Positions 7,801 to 16,097 of a stretch of 64,000 nt of DNA are shown here, in pieces. Within the stretch, counting starts at the first letter, position 1. Each line of letters starts with the position of its first letter. Where the stretch lies: NCBI GenBank assembly GCA_965248175.1, contig OZ252093.1:1116001-1180000 (forward strand), written 5' to 3'. This DNA comes from VXPQ01 sp965248175. Its GTDB lineage: Bacteria > Bacteroidota > Rhodothermia > Rhodothermales > VXPQ01. The notes under the pieces were generated by a model that had not been told where the DNA came from, did not search any database, and saw only the letters and a program-made list of their open reading frames with translations. A program made the translations under genes and the position numbers.

Positions 7801-9006
7801 ATGCTGCCCTTGCATATCGTAGCTGACGAGAATATTCCGCTTGTGAGCGACCTGTTTGGTTCGCTCGGGTCGGTACACACCATGTCGGGGCGGGATATGA
7901 CCCCGGAGACGGTCCGGCATGCGGATGTGCTGCTCGTGCGCAGCGTCACCCGCGTCGATGCAGCGTTGCTCGACGGCAGCGTGGTCCGGTTCGTGGGGTC
8001 CGCGACATCCGGTCTGGATCATATCGATGCCGGGTATCTACGCCAGCGCGGAATTCCGTTTGCCTATGCGCCGGGTACAAACGCGGATTCTGTGGTCGAG
8101 TACGTACTGGCGACGCTTCTTTATCTGGCGGCAGACCGGGGAGAGGCGCTCAAAGGCAAGACGCTGGGCATTGTGGGGTGCGGGCACATGGGGAGCCGGC
8201 TGGCGGTGCAAGCTGCGGCGCTGGGCATGACGGTGCTGTTGTGCGACCCGCCGCTTGCGGAGGCGGCCGACCCGGCGGGAACGGCACGGAACTACCTCCC
8301 GCTGGATGTCCTGTTCGAGCGGGCGGATGTGCTCACCTTTCATGTACCGCTTGTCCGGGAAGGGCCGCATTGCACATGGCATATGATCGGTCGCGACGAA
8401 CTGGCTGCACTGCGTCCCGGAACCTGGTTGATTAATACGTCGCGCGGGGCCGTTCTCGACAACGAGGCGCTTCTCGAGGCGCTGCAGCACTCCGAACGAC
8501 GGCCTGCTGCCGTTGCGCTCGACGTGTGGGAAGGCGAGCCCGTTCCCTCCGCTGCCCTGCTGCGCCGCGTGGACATCGGCACACCCCATATCGCCGGGTA
8601 TTCGTACGACGGCAAGGTGGCGGGCACGCGTATGTTGCGCGACGCCATTGCGTCTCTACCGGGCATGGATATGCCTGTAGGCGGGGGAGCCGCTGGCGAA
8701 GTGTACGGGAGGGCGGAAACGCTCCCGGTGTGCGCTCCTGATCCTGTCTTACCGGCAACGGACTGGTTACACCATCTGGTCCGGAGCATGTACGACATAT
8801 GGTGCGATGACCGCCGGATGAGGCGGTCATGGCCTGTTTCGGATGAGGCGGCGGCGCTGCATTTCAGACAACTCCGGCGAACGTATCCCGAGCGGCGCGC
8901 CTTTGCGATCCGGCGGCTGGCCCGGGAACACGTGCCGGATGCACTGTACAGGGCGGTCCGGGAAGGATTGGGTGTGCAGATCAGCGGTGTGCAGATCAGC
9001 TCGTGA
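7801..9006 (+). CDS. pdxB: 4-phosphoerythronate dehydrogenase PdxB
   Basis: A 401-residue D-2-hydroxyacid dehydrogenase. The start IVADENIP, the NAD motif GIVGCGHMGSRLA at about 121-133, NTSRGAVLD and the catalytic PHIAGYS histidine match PdxB rather than SerA. It oxidises 4-phosphoerythronate in the DXP-dependent route to pyridoxal phosphate, feeding PdxA/PdxJ; pdxJ lies 1 kb away. The last codons hold an exact 15-base tandem duplication (8971-9000) that repeats five residues, GVQIS. Confidence 0.92.
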   Translation: MLPLHIVADENIPLVSDLFGSLGSVHTMSGRDMTPETVRHADVLLVRSVTRVDAALLDGSVVRFVGSATSGLDHIDAGYLRQRGIPFAYAPGTNADSVVEYVLATLLYLAADRGEALKGKTLGIVGCGHMGSRLAVQAAALGMTVLLCDPPLAEAADPAGTARNYLPLDVLFERADVLTFHVPLVREGPHCTWHMIGRDELAALRPGTWLINTSRGAVLDNEALLEALQHSERRPAAVALDVWEGEPVPSAALLRRVDIGTPHIAGYSYDGKVAGTRMLRDAIASLPGMDMPVGGGAAGEVYGRAETLPVCAPDPVLPATDWLHHLVRSMYDIWCDDRRMRRSWPVSDEAAALHFRQLRRTYPERRAFAIRRLAREHVPDALYRAVREGLGVQISGVQISS

Positions 9007-9026
9007 TCCGGCGCAATGCCCGGTAC

Positions 9027-9938
9027 TCAGGCCCGGTAGCCGAACGAACGCAGGAATGCAGGTCGGTTGCGCCAATCGCTTCGGACCTTCACATGCAGAT
9101 CCAGATATACGGATCGGCCCAGAAAAGCCTCGATGTCCTTCCGCGCCGCCGTGCCCAGTCGCTTCAGGGCATGTCCTCTTTTCCCGATCAGGATACCCTT
9201 CTGCGTATCCGCCGTCAGCACGATTTCAGCCGACACAAAATCTTTTTCGTTCTCCCGTTCCTCAAAGTGCACAATGCGTACTTCGGTGGAGTACGGAATC
9301 TCCTGCCGGTACAGCCGGAATACTTTCTCCCTGATGATCTCGGCCACGAAGAAGCGTTCCGGGCGGTCGCTGATCATGTCCTTCGGGTAGAGAGGCGGCC
9401 CGATCGGAAGGCGCTTCAGAATAGTGTCCAGTAAAACGTCCAGATTCGTACCCTTTCGAGCCGAGATCGGCACGACATCGTCGAAATTGCCGAGCGCGAG
9501 CCAGGCCTCTACGAGAGGCAGGGCGTCTTCCTGCCGGATGAGGTCCATTTTGTTCAGGGCGAGTATGGCGGGCCGTTCCCGGATGAGATCCATCCCGGAT
9601 GCATCGGGCGCGCTGCGAGAGGCGTCGGCCATGAATACCAGCAGGTCTGCATCGGCTATTGCATCCCGCACGGCGTGCATCATCGCCTTGTGCAGCCCGT
9701 AACGCGGGACCACGATGCCGGGTGTGTCGAGGAAAATGATCTGGTGATCGTCCGCAGACAACATGGCGGGGATCCGGTGGCGCGTGGTTTGCGGTTTTCG
9801 GGTAACAATGGATAGTTTTTGTCCGATGAGGGCATTCAGCAGGGTGCTCTTCCCCACATTCGGTGGTCCCGCCAGCGCGACATAGCCGCATCGGTGGCCT
9901 TCAGGGACGTCTTCCGGCATGAGGAGCGGCGAATCCAT
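9027..9938 (-). CDS. era: GTPase Era
   Basis: A 303-residue Era GTPase with G1 GPPNVGKST, the switch region TTRHRI, G3 DTPG, G4 NKMD and G5 SARKG, followed by the C-terminal KH domain (GILIGKRGHALK, then DIEAFLG). It binds 16S rRNA 3' ends in 30S subunit maturation. The ATG at 9938 is chosen (MDSPLLMPED); another ATG six codons later also fits, and the frame runs further upstream into pdxJ without coding sense. It follows pdxJ by 38 bases on the same strand. Confidence 0.95.
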   Translation of the reverse strand: MDSPLLMPEDVPEGHRCGYVALAGPPNVGKSTLLNALIGQKLSIVTRKPQTTRHRIPAMLSADDHQIIFLDTPGIVVPRYGLHKAMMHAVRDAIADADLLVFMADASRSAPDASGMDLIRERPAILALNKMDLIRQEDALPLVEAWLALGNFDDVVPISARKGTNLDVLLDTILKRLPIGPPLYPKDMISDRPERFFVAEIIREKVFRLYRQEIPYSTEVRIVHFEERENEKDFVSAEIVLTADTQKGILIGKRGHALKRLGTAARKDIEAFLGRSVYLDLHVKVRSDWRNRPAFLRSFGYRA

Positions 9939-9976
9939 GGGTTTTTTCGATGCGTGGGCGTGTGCCGGGTGGTGCG

Positions 9977-10702
9977 TCACGATTTTACGAGATCCCGCAT
10001 TTCCCGAACAGCCTGTTCCATGCCGACGAGCATGGCCCGCGCCATCACGGCAAAGCCAATGGAAACCTCCCGGACATGAGGGACCGCGGCTCGAAACGTG
10101 GCGTAGTTGTGGTAGTCGAGCCCATGGCCAGCGTGTACGATGAGGCCGGCGGCGTGGGCGTGTTCGGCGGCCCGGGCCAGGTCCCCTGTACATCGTTCGC
10201 GTTCTTGCGCGTTTTTTGCATTGGCGAAATCCCCTGTGTGCAGTTCGATGCAATCGGCTCCGGTTTCCACGGCTGCGTCGATCTCGTTGCAAACGGGATC
10301 GATGAAAAGCGCCACTTCTTTTACGCCTGCTTGCCGCAATTGTGCAACGACATCGCGGAGACGCCCCTGGTGGGCGATCACGTCCAGGCCTCCTTCCGTC
10401 GTTACTTCCTCGCGTCGTTCCGGCACGAGGGTGGCCAGATCCGGTTGCACCTCGCAGCAGATACGCACGACATCGGGGTCCGTAGACAGTTCAAAATCAA
10501 GTTTTGTCCGGGCTACTTGCTTCAGGAGGCGCACATCGCGTTCGGTGATATGGCGGCGATCTTCCCGTAAATGGAAAACGATACCGTCGGCCCCTGCGGC
10601 TTCTGCGGCGGTGGCGGCATGGACCGGATCAGGCAGCGTTTCCTTGCGGGCGTTTCGCAGCGTGGCCACATGATCTATGTTGATGAGCAGGTCGGTTGTC
10701 AT
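9977..10702 (-). CDS. pdxJ: pyridoxine 5'-phosphate synthase PdxJ
   Basis: A 241-residue TIM-barrel enzyme beginning LLINIDHVATLRNAR, with FHLREDRRHI at about 43-52, ELSTDPDVV and HAGHGLDYHN, all PdxJ signatures. It condenses 1-deoxyxylulose 5-phosphate with 3-amino-2-oxopropyl phosphate to give pyridoxine 5'-phosphate. With pdxB nearby it shows that this organism uses the DXP-dependent vitamin B6 route. It heads a short minus-strand unit with era. Confidence 0.96.
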   Translation of the reverse strand: MTTDLLINIDHVATLRNARKETLPDPVHAATAAEAAGADGIVFHLREDRRHITERDVRLLKQVARTKLDFELSTDPDVVRICCEVQPDLATLVPERREEVTTEGGLDVIAHQGRLRDVVAQLRQAGVKEVALFIDPVCNEIDAAVETGADCIELHTGDFANAKNAQERERCTGDLARAAEHAHAAGLIVHAGHGLDYHNYATFRAAVPHVREVSIGFAVMARAMLVGMEQAVREMRDLVKS

Positions 10703-10928
10703 GGAAATGATCGGTATGGCGGGCGGAACGGTGGGTCCGCTTACAACAATATCGTAATCTGCGGGAGAAATCCCGTTCTTTGTGCAGATAGCGTTTGCAT
10801 GGTTGCTTTTCGGGGTATGTTCATGTATTTTTTCGCAGAGGCGGGCGGCGGCGTGCGTATGTACTGTGGAGTATGGTTCCCGTTTCTTATTTGTCAGACA
10901 ATCAGACCCTGCGGAACAGGAGCGTATT

Positions 10929-11390
10929 ATGGCGTCAGGCAGTCAGAACAAACGGACCTATATTCAGGTGGCTTTGGGGATACTTATTCTCTGCATGGGG
11001 TATGTCCTCTATATTTCGATTACCGAACCCTGGGATGCGGTGGAGCGCCAGGAGGAACTCACGGATCGCACGCGCATGCGCATGAGCAATATCAGGGCGG
11101 CGCTCATCCGGTTCGACGAACGCACCGGGCGTTTTCCGGGTTCACTGGACAGCCTGCATATCTGGGTTCGAACCGATTCAACGATCCAGGCGCATGGCGA
11201 CAGTCTTTTCGGCAGGGGCATGAATATCGATTCTTTTATCTTTTCGCCGCGTACAGGCGCGCAATTCGAGTACGAAGTCAACGATACGGCGCGCGTCATG
11301 ATGTATCGACTCCGCGATCCGGATTCCCGCGATGAGATCGGGACCCTCGATCCGGATCCTACCCAGTTGAACGCCGCGAGTTGGGAATAG
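10929..11390 (+). CDS. membrane-anchored pilin-like hypothetical protein
   Basis: A 153-residue protein with a single N-terminal membrane segment (about 11-30, YIQVALGILILCMGYVLY) and a periplasmic domain. The start at 10929 has AGGAG seven bases upstream, stronger than most here; longer starts add unlikely sequence. After the membrane helix, MSNIRAALIRFDERTGRFPGSLDSL resembles the helix and YxxxxGxYP turn of GspG-type pseudopilins, but there is no prepilin peptidase site. It lies 52 bases before a PilM-like protein. A type II secretion or pilus-like role is inferred only. Confidence 0.6.
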   Translation: MASGSQNKRTYIQVALGILILCMGYVLYISITEPWDAVERQEELTDRTRMRMSNIRAALIRFDERTGRFPGSLDSLHIWVRTDSTIQAHGDSLFGRGMNIDSFIFSPRTGAQFEYEVNDTARVMMYRLRDPDSRDEIGTLDPDPTQLNAASWE

Positions 11391-11442
11391 TCTGACGGAC
11401 GGCGGCGAACGCCGTGTATTCATCGCGCCGACAACCTGACTC

Positions 11443-12390
11443 ATGGACGCGTACGTACGGGCGGGGGTCGATATTACAGGCCGCGTGGTCCGGTACGCCG
11501 AGGTAGCGCAAGATGCGTCCGGATGCCGGCTATCGCGACTCGGGCGCATTGACGTGGACGAGGAGGTTCTCAACAGCGTGCTTGCCGGTCGGGACGATGA
11601 GCGCATTCCTGCGTTTTCAGAGGCGCTTGCAGAGGCTTTCTCCAGGCCGGAGGACGGCAACGGGATTGACGATCTGCGCATTGCGATTTCTCCTCGGGCA
11701 GGCTATTCCTTTCGTGTGCCGCTTTCTGCGGAGGCCGGGCCGGATATCCGCCGGAGCTGTCTCAGGCAAGCGATTGATTTGCTCATAGCGCCGGAACAGC
11801 CGCTGCGTATCACCGCCGATGTGATCCGCAATGAAGCGATGTCCCACGGCGCTGCAGTGGCATGGACGCATGTGCTGGCGGTTGAAGAGCGCCTTGATGA
11901 ACGTCTGCGGCATCTTGTTCGGGACGTGCCGGCGAAGCGCACGCGGCTCATGTCCGGCGCCCAGGCGGCGGTCAGTATGATCGGATGCGTGGAAGCTGCA
12001 AGGGAAGGCGCCGGCGAAGATTCCTGTGCATTGGGGATCGGCTGGTATGCAGACCGGCTCGACTATGTTCTTTGCACCGGCAAGGCCTGGCGTTTTGGCG
12101 GGTTTGCAGAGGGTGTAGAACCGATTGATGCGGCGTACCTAAGTGCGCACACAGCGTCCCGATTCGGAATACCACCGTCAGGCGTGAAAACGGTCTACGT
12201 GTACGGAGATACGGCCCCCGACGCCTTGTTTTCCGAGATCCGGGCCGTGTTCAGCGGGGATATCCGGATGCTGCATCCTGCGGCTCTTCGGGACGTTCCT
12301 GTTACATGTCCGCCGTCCGACGTGGATGTTCCGGCATATGCCGGGTGCATCGGCAGCGCCCTGTATGAAGGCGAGGAATTTGTTTTCTGA
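11443..12390 (+). CDS. hypothetical protein, possibly PilM/actin-like fold
   Basis: A 315-residue soluble protein. The opening AGVDITGRVVRYAEVA resembles the phosphate-1 strand pair of PilM/FtsA-like actin-fold proteins (GIDIGxxxVKxVEL), and a second domain begins near DSCALGIGWYADRLDYVL. No further nucleotide-binding motif is certain. It follows the pilin-like membrane protein and is 20 bases before rsmD. If the fold is right it could be the cytoplasmic partner of that protein, as PilM is for PilN. It is not recognised with confidence. Confidence 0.55.
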   Translation: MDAYVRAGVDITGRVVRYAEVAQDASGCRLSRLGRIDVDEEVLNSVLAGRDDERIPAFSEALAEAFSRPEDGNGIDDLRIAISPRAGYSFRVPLSAEAGPDIRRSCLRQAIDLLIAPEQPLRITADVIRNEAMSHGAAVAWTHVLAVEERLDERLRHLVRDVPAKRTRLMSGAQAAVSMIGCVEAAREGAGEDSCALGIGWYADRLDYVLCTGKAWRFGGFAEGVEPIDAAYLSAHTASRFGIPPSGVKTVYVYGDTAPDALFSEIRAVFSGDIRMLHPAALRDVPVTCPPSDVDVPAYAGCIGSALYEGEEFVF

Positions 12391-12410
12391 GCCATTTCCA
12401 CTATTCCGTC

Positions 12411-13013
12411 GTGAGAATTATTGCGGGAAAATTCGCTCGCAGGAAGCTTTTCACTCCGAAAGGTCTTCTGACCCGGCCGACCATGAACCGGACGCGGGAG
12501 TCGCTTTTCCATCTTGCGGAAAACAGGAGAGAATTCGACGGCGCGTCCGTGCTCGATCTGTTCGCCGGCGCCGGCACCATAGGGTTCGAGGCGCTTTCCC
12601 GCGGTGCCCGCTCGGTCGTTTTTGTGGAAAAAGAAGGACGTGTGCTTCAGGTTGCCCGGCGGAATGCGCGCGAACTGGATGTGGAAGATCAATGCATCTT
12701 TTTGCGGGCGGATGCCGTACGTTACCTGCGCCGCTACAAGGGACCGGCGTTCGATTTCATTGTCGCCGATCCGCCGTACAGCCTCGAAGCAATGCGGGAC
12801 ATGCCTTCTTTGGCGTTGCCGCATGCGACGGAAGGGGGCCTGTTTATCCTCGAACATGACCGGCGTATCTTTTTCGACCAGGAACCGGCGCATCCCGACC
12901 TGGATGTTTCCCGGTCATACGGGCGCACCGTAGTGTCGGTGTTCCGGCGTGAACAGGCCGTTGTCCCGGGGTCTGCCGGCGTCGAGCCTGCCCCCCACTC
13001 CGTTTTTCCCTGA
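12411..13013 (+). CDS. rsmD: 16S rRNA (guanine(966)-N(2))-methyltransferase RsmD
   Basis: A 200-residue Rossmann methyltransferase starting with GTG: RIIAGKFARRKL, then RPTMNRTRESLF, SAM motif VLDLFAGAGTIGFEAL at about 46-61 and catalytic DPPYS at about 120. It methylates G966 of 16S rRNA. In many bacteria rsmD is directly followed by coaD; here an IS605-type tnpB lies between them, so transcription of coaD may depend on readthrough. Confidence 0.93.
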   Translation: MRIIAGKFARRKLFTPKGLLTRPTMNRTRESLFHLAENRREFDGASVLDLFAGAGTIGFEALSRGARSVVFVEKEGRVLQVARRNARELDVEDQCIFLRADAVRYLRRYKGPAFDFIVADPPYSLEAMRDMPSLALPHATEGGLFILEHDRRIFFDQEPAHPDLDVSRSYGRTVVSVFRREQAVVPGSAGVEPAPHSVFP

Positions 13014-13054
13014 TTGTCGCCGCATATGAAACTGGCGGGGCTTATAGCGAATAG

Positions 13055-13082
13055 TTGACATGGGGCACGTTCGGGTTATTTT
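13055..13082 (+). promoter_or_regulatory. possible promoter for tnpB
   Basis: TTGACA (13055-13060), 16 bases, then TATTTT (13077-13082), 15 bases before the tnpB ATG. The same TTGACA could instead be the left target-adjacent sequence of the element. Confidence 0.3.
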
Positions 13083-14335
13083 GGTCTAAATCTTTGCATG
13101 ACAGGGGTTTACACATATCGCGTTGAAAATTTGACCCCGGCGAAGCATTGCCGGTTGGAGGCGTTTTTCTCCCACCTGATGTGGCTGTACAATCAGGTTG
13201 TGGAGTATTGCCGTGCACAGTATGCCGAAGGCGCAAAGACTCCGACGTATTACGATCTGTGCAAGTGGTTGACCGGTAAGCGGGGCGAAGATACTCGAAC
13301 GGGCCGGTGGAATGTGCCGTGCCAGCGTTCGATTCTGAACCGTGTCCGCCGCGGGTACGACAAGTTCTTCCGTGATCATAAGGGTTTGCCTCGTTACAAG
13401 TCTTTTGACCGGGGTGTCCGGTCGTTCGAGACGGAAGCGGCGAAGCCCCGCAAGCGCAAGAACGACAAAGGGTATTATGTGCAGATCAAGGGATTGGGCC
13501 GGTTGTCATTCACGGACACTCGCGGCATTCTTGACGATGCCACGGTCAGGATTGTCCGCGTTGTCCGCAGCCCGTTGCGCTACGAGATACAGCTTGTATG
13601 CGACATACCGGAACCTTTGCGGGTCGTTGACAAACGCGATGTGGTCGGCATAGATATGGGAGTGAAGTCGTCTGTAACGCTGTCGAACGCGATGCAGTAC
13701 CGCCCGCTCGCCCACGACGACACGCGCCGCAAGAGGATGCAGCGCAAGGTATCCCGCGCCAAACGTGGCAGCAATGGGCGCAAGAAAGCGAAGGTGCTGC
13801 TGGCAAAGGAGAGCAGGCGCATTTCGATCCGCCGCCACAATGCCATTCACCGAATGACGACCGAGATCGTCAAGACGCACTCTGCGAATCTGGTTCTGGA
13901 GGACCTGAAGGTACAGAATATGACCGCATCTGGCGGAAGCCGCAAGCGTGGTCTGAATCGTTCCATGCTACAACAGGCATGGGGAGAAATTGGAACCCAG
14001 TTGGTTTACAAGGCTGAGAGCGCCGGAGGCCAGTGCGTACGGGTTCCACCGCATCATACGACGCAGACATGTAGTAATTGTATGAGTCTGCCCCCTGAGT
14101 CCATAGACCTGTCGGTGCGCACCTACGAGTGCAAGCACTGCGGTTATGTGGCGGATCGGGACGTCAATGCGGCACGGAATGTCCGTCGGAAGGGGCTTGA
14201 CTCCTTCCACCGGGTGGGACTATCCCCGGAGCGTCAGGCGGAGGTGGTTAAACCGGTAAGACTGGACGGTACTTCGGTACCCGATAGCACGGTCATGGCG
14301 CGCAACCGTAGCATTACGAACACACAACCTGTCAA
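13055..14335 (+). mobile_element. solitary tnpB element of the IS200/IS605 group
   Basis: An element carrying only tnpB, without a tnpA transposase gene, inserted in the rsmD-coaD gap. The limits are tentative: TTGACA at 13055-13060 and TGTCAA at 14330-14335 are reverse complements and lie at the two edges. IS605-group right ends often finish in TCAA, and left ends follow a TTGA-like motif. The element does not end in ordinary inverted repeats, as expected for this group. The host gene coaD begins four bases past the proposed right end. Confidence 0.5.
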
Positions 14336-14339
14336 GTAA
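13098..14339 (+). CDS. tnpB: RNA-guided endonuclease TnpB (IS605 OrfB)
   Basis: A 413-residue TnpB of full length. RuvC residues are all present: D186 in GIDMGV, E268 in LVLEDL, and DRDVNAARN at 353-361. The zinc ribbon pairs are C325/C328 and C345/C348. Such proteins cut DNA guided by an omega RNA read from the element's 3' end, next to a target-adjacent motif, and help the element persist. No tnpA is nearby, so it may be immobile or mobilised in trans. Its stop codon TAA shares one base with the ATG of coaD, so any omega RNA with its guide would run into the coaD coding region. Confidence 0.93.
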   Translation: MTGVYTYRVENLTPAKHCRLEAFFSHLMWLYNQVVEYCRAQYAEGAKTPTYYDLCKWLTGKRGEDTRTGRWNVPCQRSILNRVRRGYDKFFRDHKGLPRYKSFDRGVRSFETEAAKPRKRKNDKGYYVQIKGLGRLSFTDTRGILDDATVRIVRVVRSPLRYEIQLVCDIPEPLRVVDKRDVVGIDMGVKSSVTLSNAMQYRPLAHDDTRRKRMQRKVSRAKRGSNGRKKAKVLLAKESRRISIRRHNAIHRMTTEIVKTHSANLVLEDLKVQNMTASGGSRKRGLNRSMLQQAWGEIGTQLVYKAESAGGQCVRVPPHHTTQTCSNCMSLPPESIDLSVRTYECKHCGYVADRDVNAARNVRRKGLDSFHRVGLSPERQAEVVKPVRLDGTSVPDSTVMARNRSITNTQPVK

Positions 14340-14830
14340 TGGATATAAGTCCCAAACTGGCGCTGTACCCCGGTACATTCGATCCGTTTACTTTCGGACA
14401 CCTCGATATCCTCGAGCGCGCGGTTGCGTTGTTCGACAGGGTGGAAGTGACCGTGGCCGTCAACGTCGAGAAGGAAACGATTTTCCCCATCGAAGAGCGG
14501 TGCGATCTTATTCGCCAGTGCATACGGCATTTGACCGGCGTCGAAGTGGTTGCACATGAGGGACTGATCGCGGACCGCGCCCGCGAAACCGGCGCCGCTG
14601 TGCTGATTCGAGGGCTTCGGCAGTCCCGCGATTTCGATTACGAATTACCCATGGCGCTGGCGAACCGGGTGCTCCAGGAAGATCTCGAAACCGTCTTTTT
14701 GCCTGCTTCGGGGCGGCATGCCCTGGTAAGCGGCACGCTGGTGCGTGACATTCTTCGCTGGAACGGCGATGTGTCGGCCTTCGTACCCGAGCCTGTTTTG
14801 AACGCTCTTGTGCAGCGTACCCGCCCCTGA
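14339..14830 (+). CDS. coaD: pantetheine-phosphate adenylyltransferase CoaD
   Basis: A 163-residue nucleotidyltransferase with YPGTFDPFTFGHLDI (the TxGH motif, about 9-23), EERCDLI, RGLRQSRDFDYE and SGTLVRDI near the end, all CoaD hallmarks. It transfers AMP to 4'-phosphopantetheine, the penultimate step to coenzyme A. The ATG is the A of the tnpB stop TAA, so its ribosome-binding region is inside the mobile gene. It is probably essential, so the insertion must still permit its expression. Confidence 0.96.
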   Translation: MDISPKLALYPGTFDPFTFGHLDILERAVALFDRVEVTVAVNVEKETIFPIEERCDLIRQCIRHLTGVEVVAHEGLIADRARETGAAVLIRGLRQSRDFDYELPMALANRVLQEDLETVFLPASGRHALVSGTLVRDILRWNGDVSAFVPEPVLNALVQRTRP

Positions 14831-14848
14831 TCTTTTGTGATTTCCATC

Positions 14849-16045
14849 ATGATCCGTTTCAATCCCAACGTGGAATCCGTCCGGCCCTCCGCTACTCTGG
14901 CGATGACCGGGCGTGCAAAGCAACTGCGGCGAGAGGGTTTTCCCGTCATCGGCCTTAGCGCCGGAGAACCTGATTTCGACACCCCTGCACCGATCGCCGA
15001 GGCGGGCCAGGCCGCCATCCGGGAAGGGTATACCCGGTATACGGAGAACATGGGTATGCTCGCATTGCGCGAAGCCATTTGCCGAAAATTCGAGGAGGAT
15101 AATGGGCTTGCGTACGCACCGGATCAGATACTTTGCTCCAACGGCGCCAAGCAGTCGGTCGCCCTTGCCGTTGCAGCGCTCTGTCGTCCCGGGGACGAAG
15201 TGCTTATCCCGGCGCCGTACTGGGTGAGTTATCCGGAGATGGTGCGCCTCGCAGGCGCTACGCCAAAGCCCCTTGCCACCACAGCCGCCGACGAATACCG
15301 CCTCAGTCCCTCTACTCTGGAGGCAGCCATGGGCGGAGCCACACGCATGCTGATTATGTGTTCGCCCTCCAATCCCACCGGTTCGGTGTATCCCCGGGAG
15401 GAACTGGAGGCGCTGGCCGAGGTGTTGCGACGGCATCCGGATGTGTTCGTGCTCTCGGACGAGATTTACGAACATGTTCTTTTCGACGCAGAGCACGTTG
15501 CGTTTGCATCGTTGCCCGGCATGAAGGAGCGGACGATCACGGTAAATGGCTTTTCGAAAGCCTATGCCATGACCGGCTGGCGTTTGGGGTATATGGCCGG
15601 CGATCCATCCATTGTGAAAACGGCGGCGAAAATACAGGGACAGACGACATCGGCTCCGTGCAGCATTACCCAGAGGGCAGGTATTGCCGCGCTGGAAATG
15701 GACAAGCGGTATGTGACGGATATGGTGCGCCGGTTCCGCACCCGCCGTGATTTCGTGCTTGAGCAACTTGGCGCCATCGAAGGCATTCGTTGCCCGCGTC
15801 CCGAGGGGGCTTTTTATCTCTTCCCGGACGTATCCGTCTACCTTGGTTCGACATCCGCTTCCGGCAGGGCGATCGAAACAAGCGAGGACCTGAGTTTCTA
15901 TTTGCTTGAAGAATACCACGTGGCGCTCGTGCCGGGGGGCGCCTTCGGTGATCCGGGGGGGCTGCGTATTTCGTACGCTGCCTCCATGGAAGATTTGCGG
16001 GAAGCCATGCGCCGGATTGCTAAAGGGCTTTCCGAACTCCGTTGA
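14849..16045 (+). CDS. class I pyridoxal-phosphate aminotransferase (aspartate type)
   Basis: A 398-residue fold-type I aminotransferase. Visible motifs are GLSAGEPDFDTP near the N-terminus, YTENMGMLALREA, NGAKQ, SPSNPTGSVY, DEIYEH and the Schiff-base lysine in NGFSKAYAMTGWRLGY at about 235. The AAT I-beta pattern fits aspartate or prephenate aminotransferase. The ATG at 14849 is preferred to a GTG four codons upstream. It follows coaD closely and may be co-transcribed. Exact substrate is not settled by motifs. Confidence 0.88.
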   Translation: MIRFNPNVESVRPSATLAMTGRAKQLRREGFPVIGLSAGEPDFDTPAPIAEAGQAAIREGYTRYTENMGMLALREAICRKFEEDNGLAYAPDQILCSNGAKQSVALAVAALCRPGDEVLIPAPYWVSYPEMVRLAGATPKPLATTAADEYRLSPSTLEAAMGGATRMLIMCSPSNPTGSVYPREELEALAEVLRRHPDVFVLSDEIYEHVLFDAEHVAFASLPGMKERTITVNGFSKAYAMTGWRLGYMAGDPSIVKTAAKIQGQTTSAPCSITQRAGIAALEMDKRYVTDMVRRFRTRRDFVLEQLGAIEGIRCPRPEGAFYLFPDVSVYLGSTSASGRAIETSEDLSFYLLEEYHVALVPGGAFGDPGGLRISYAASMEDLREAMRRIAKGLSELR

Positions 16046-16097
16046 CGCCTGGCCTCTCCCTGCCACACCCCATCTTCGCCACGTATATCCCGTATGT

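Noticed and set aside
13014..14340. A tnpA transposase gene accompanying tnpB.
   Set aside because: The flanks are rsmD and coaD with no room for a second gene; no HUH-type motif is seen nearby.
14645..16066. Long minus-strand frame of 473 codons.
   Set aside because: It is antisense to coaD and the aminotransferase, both certain by motif.
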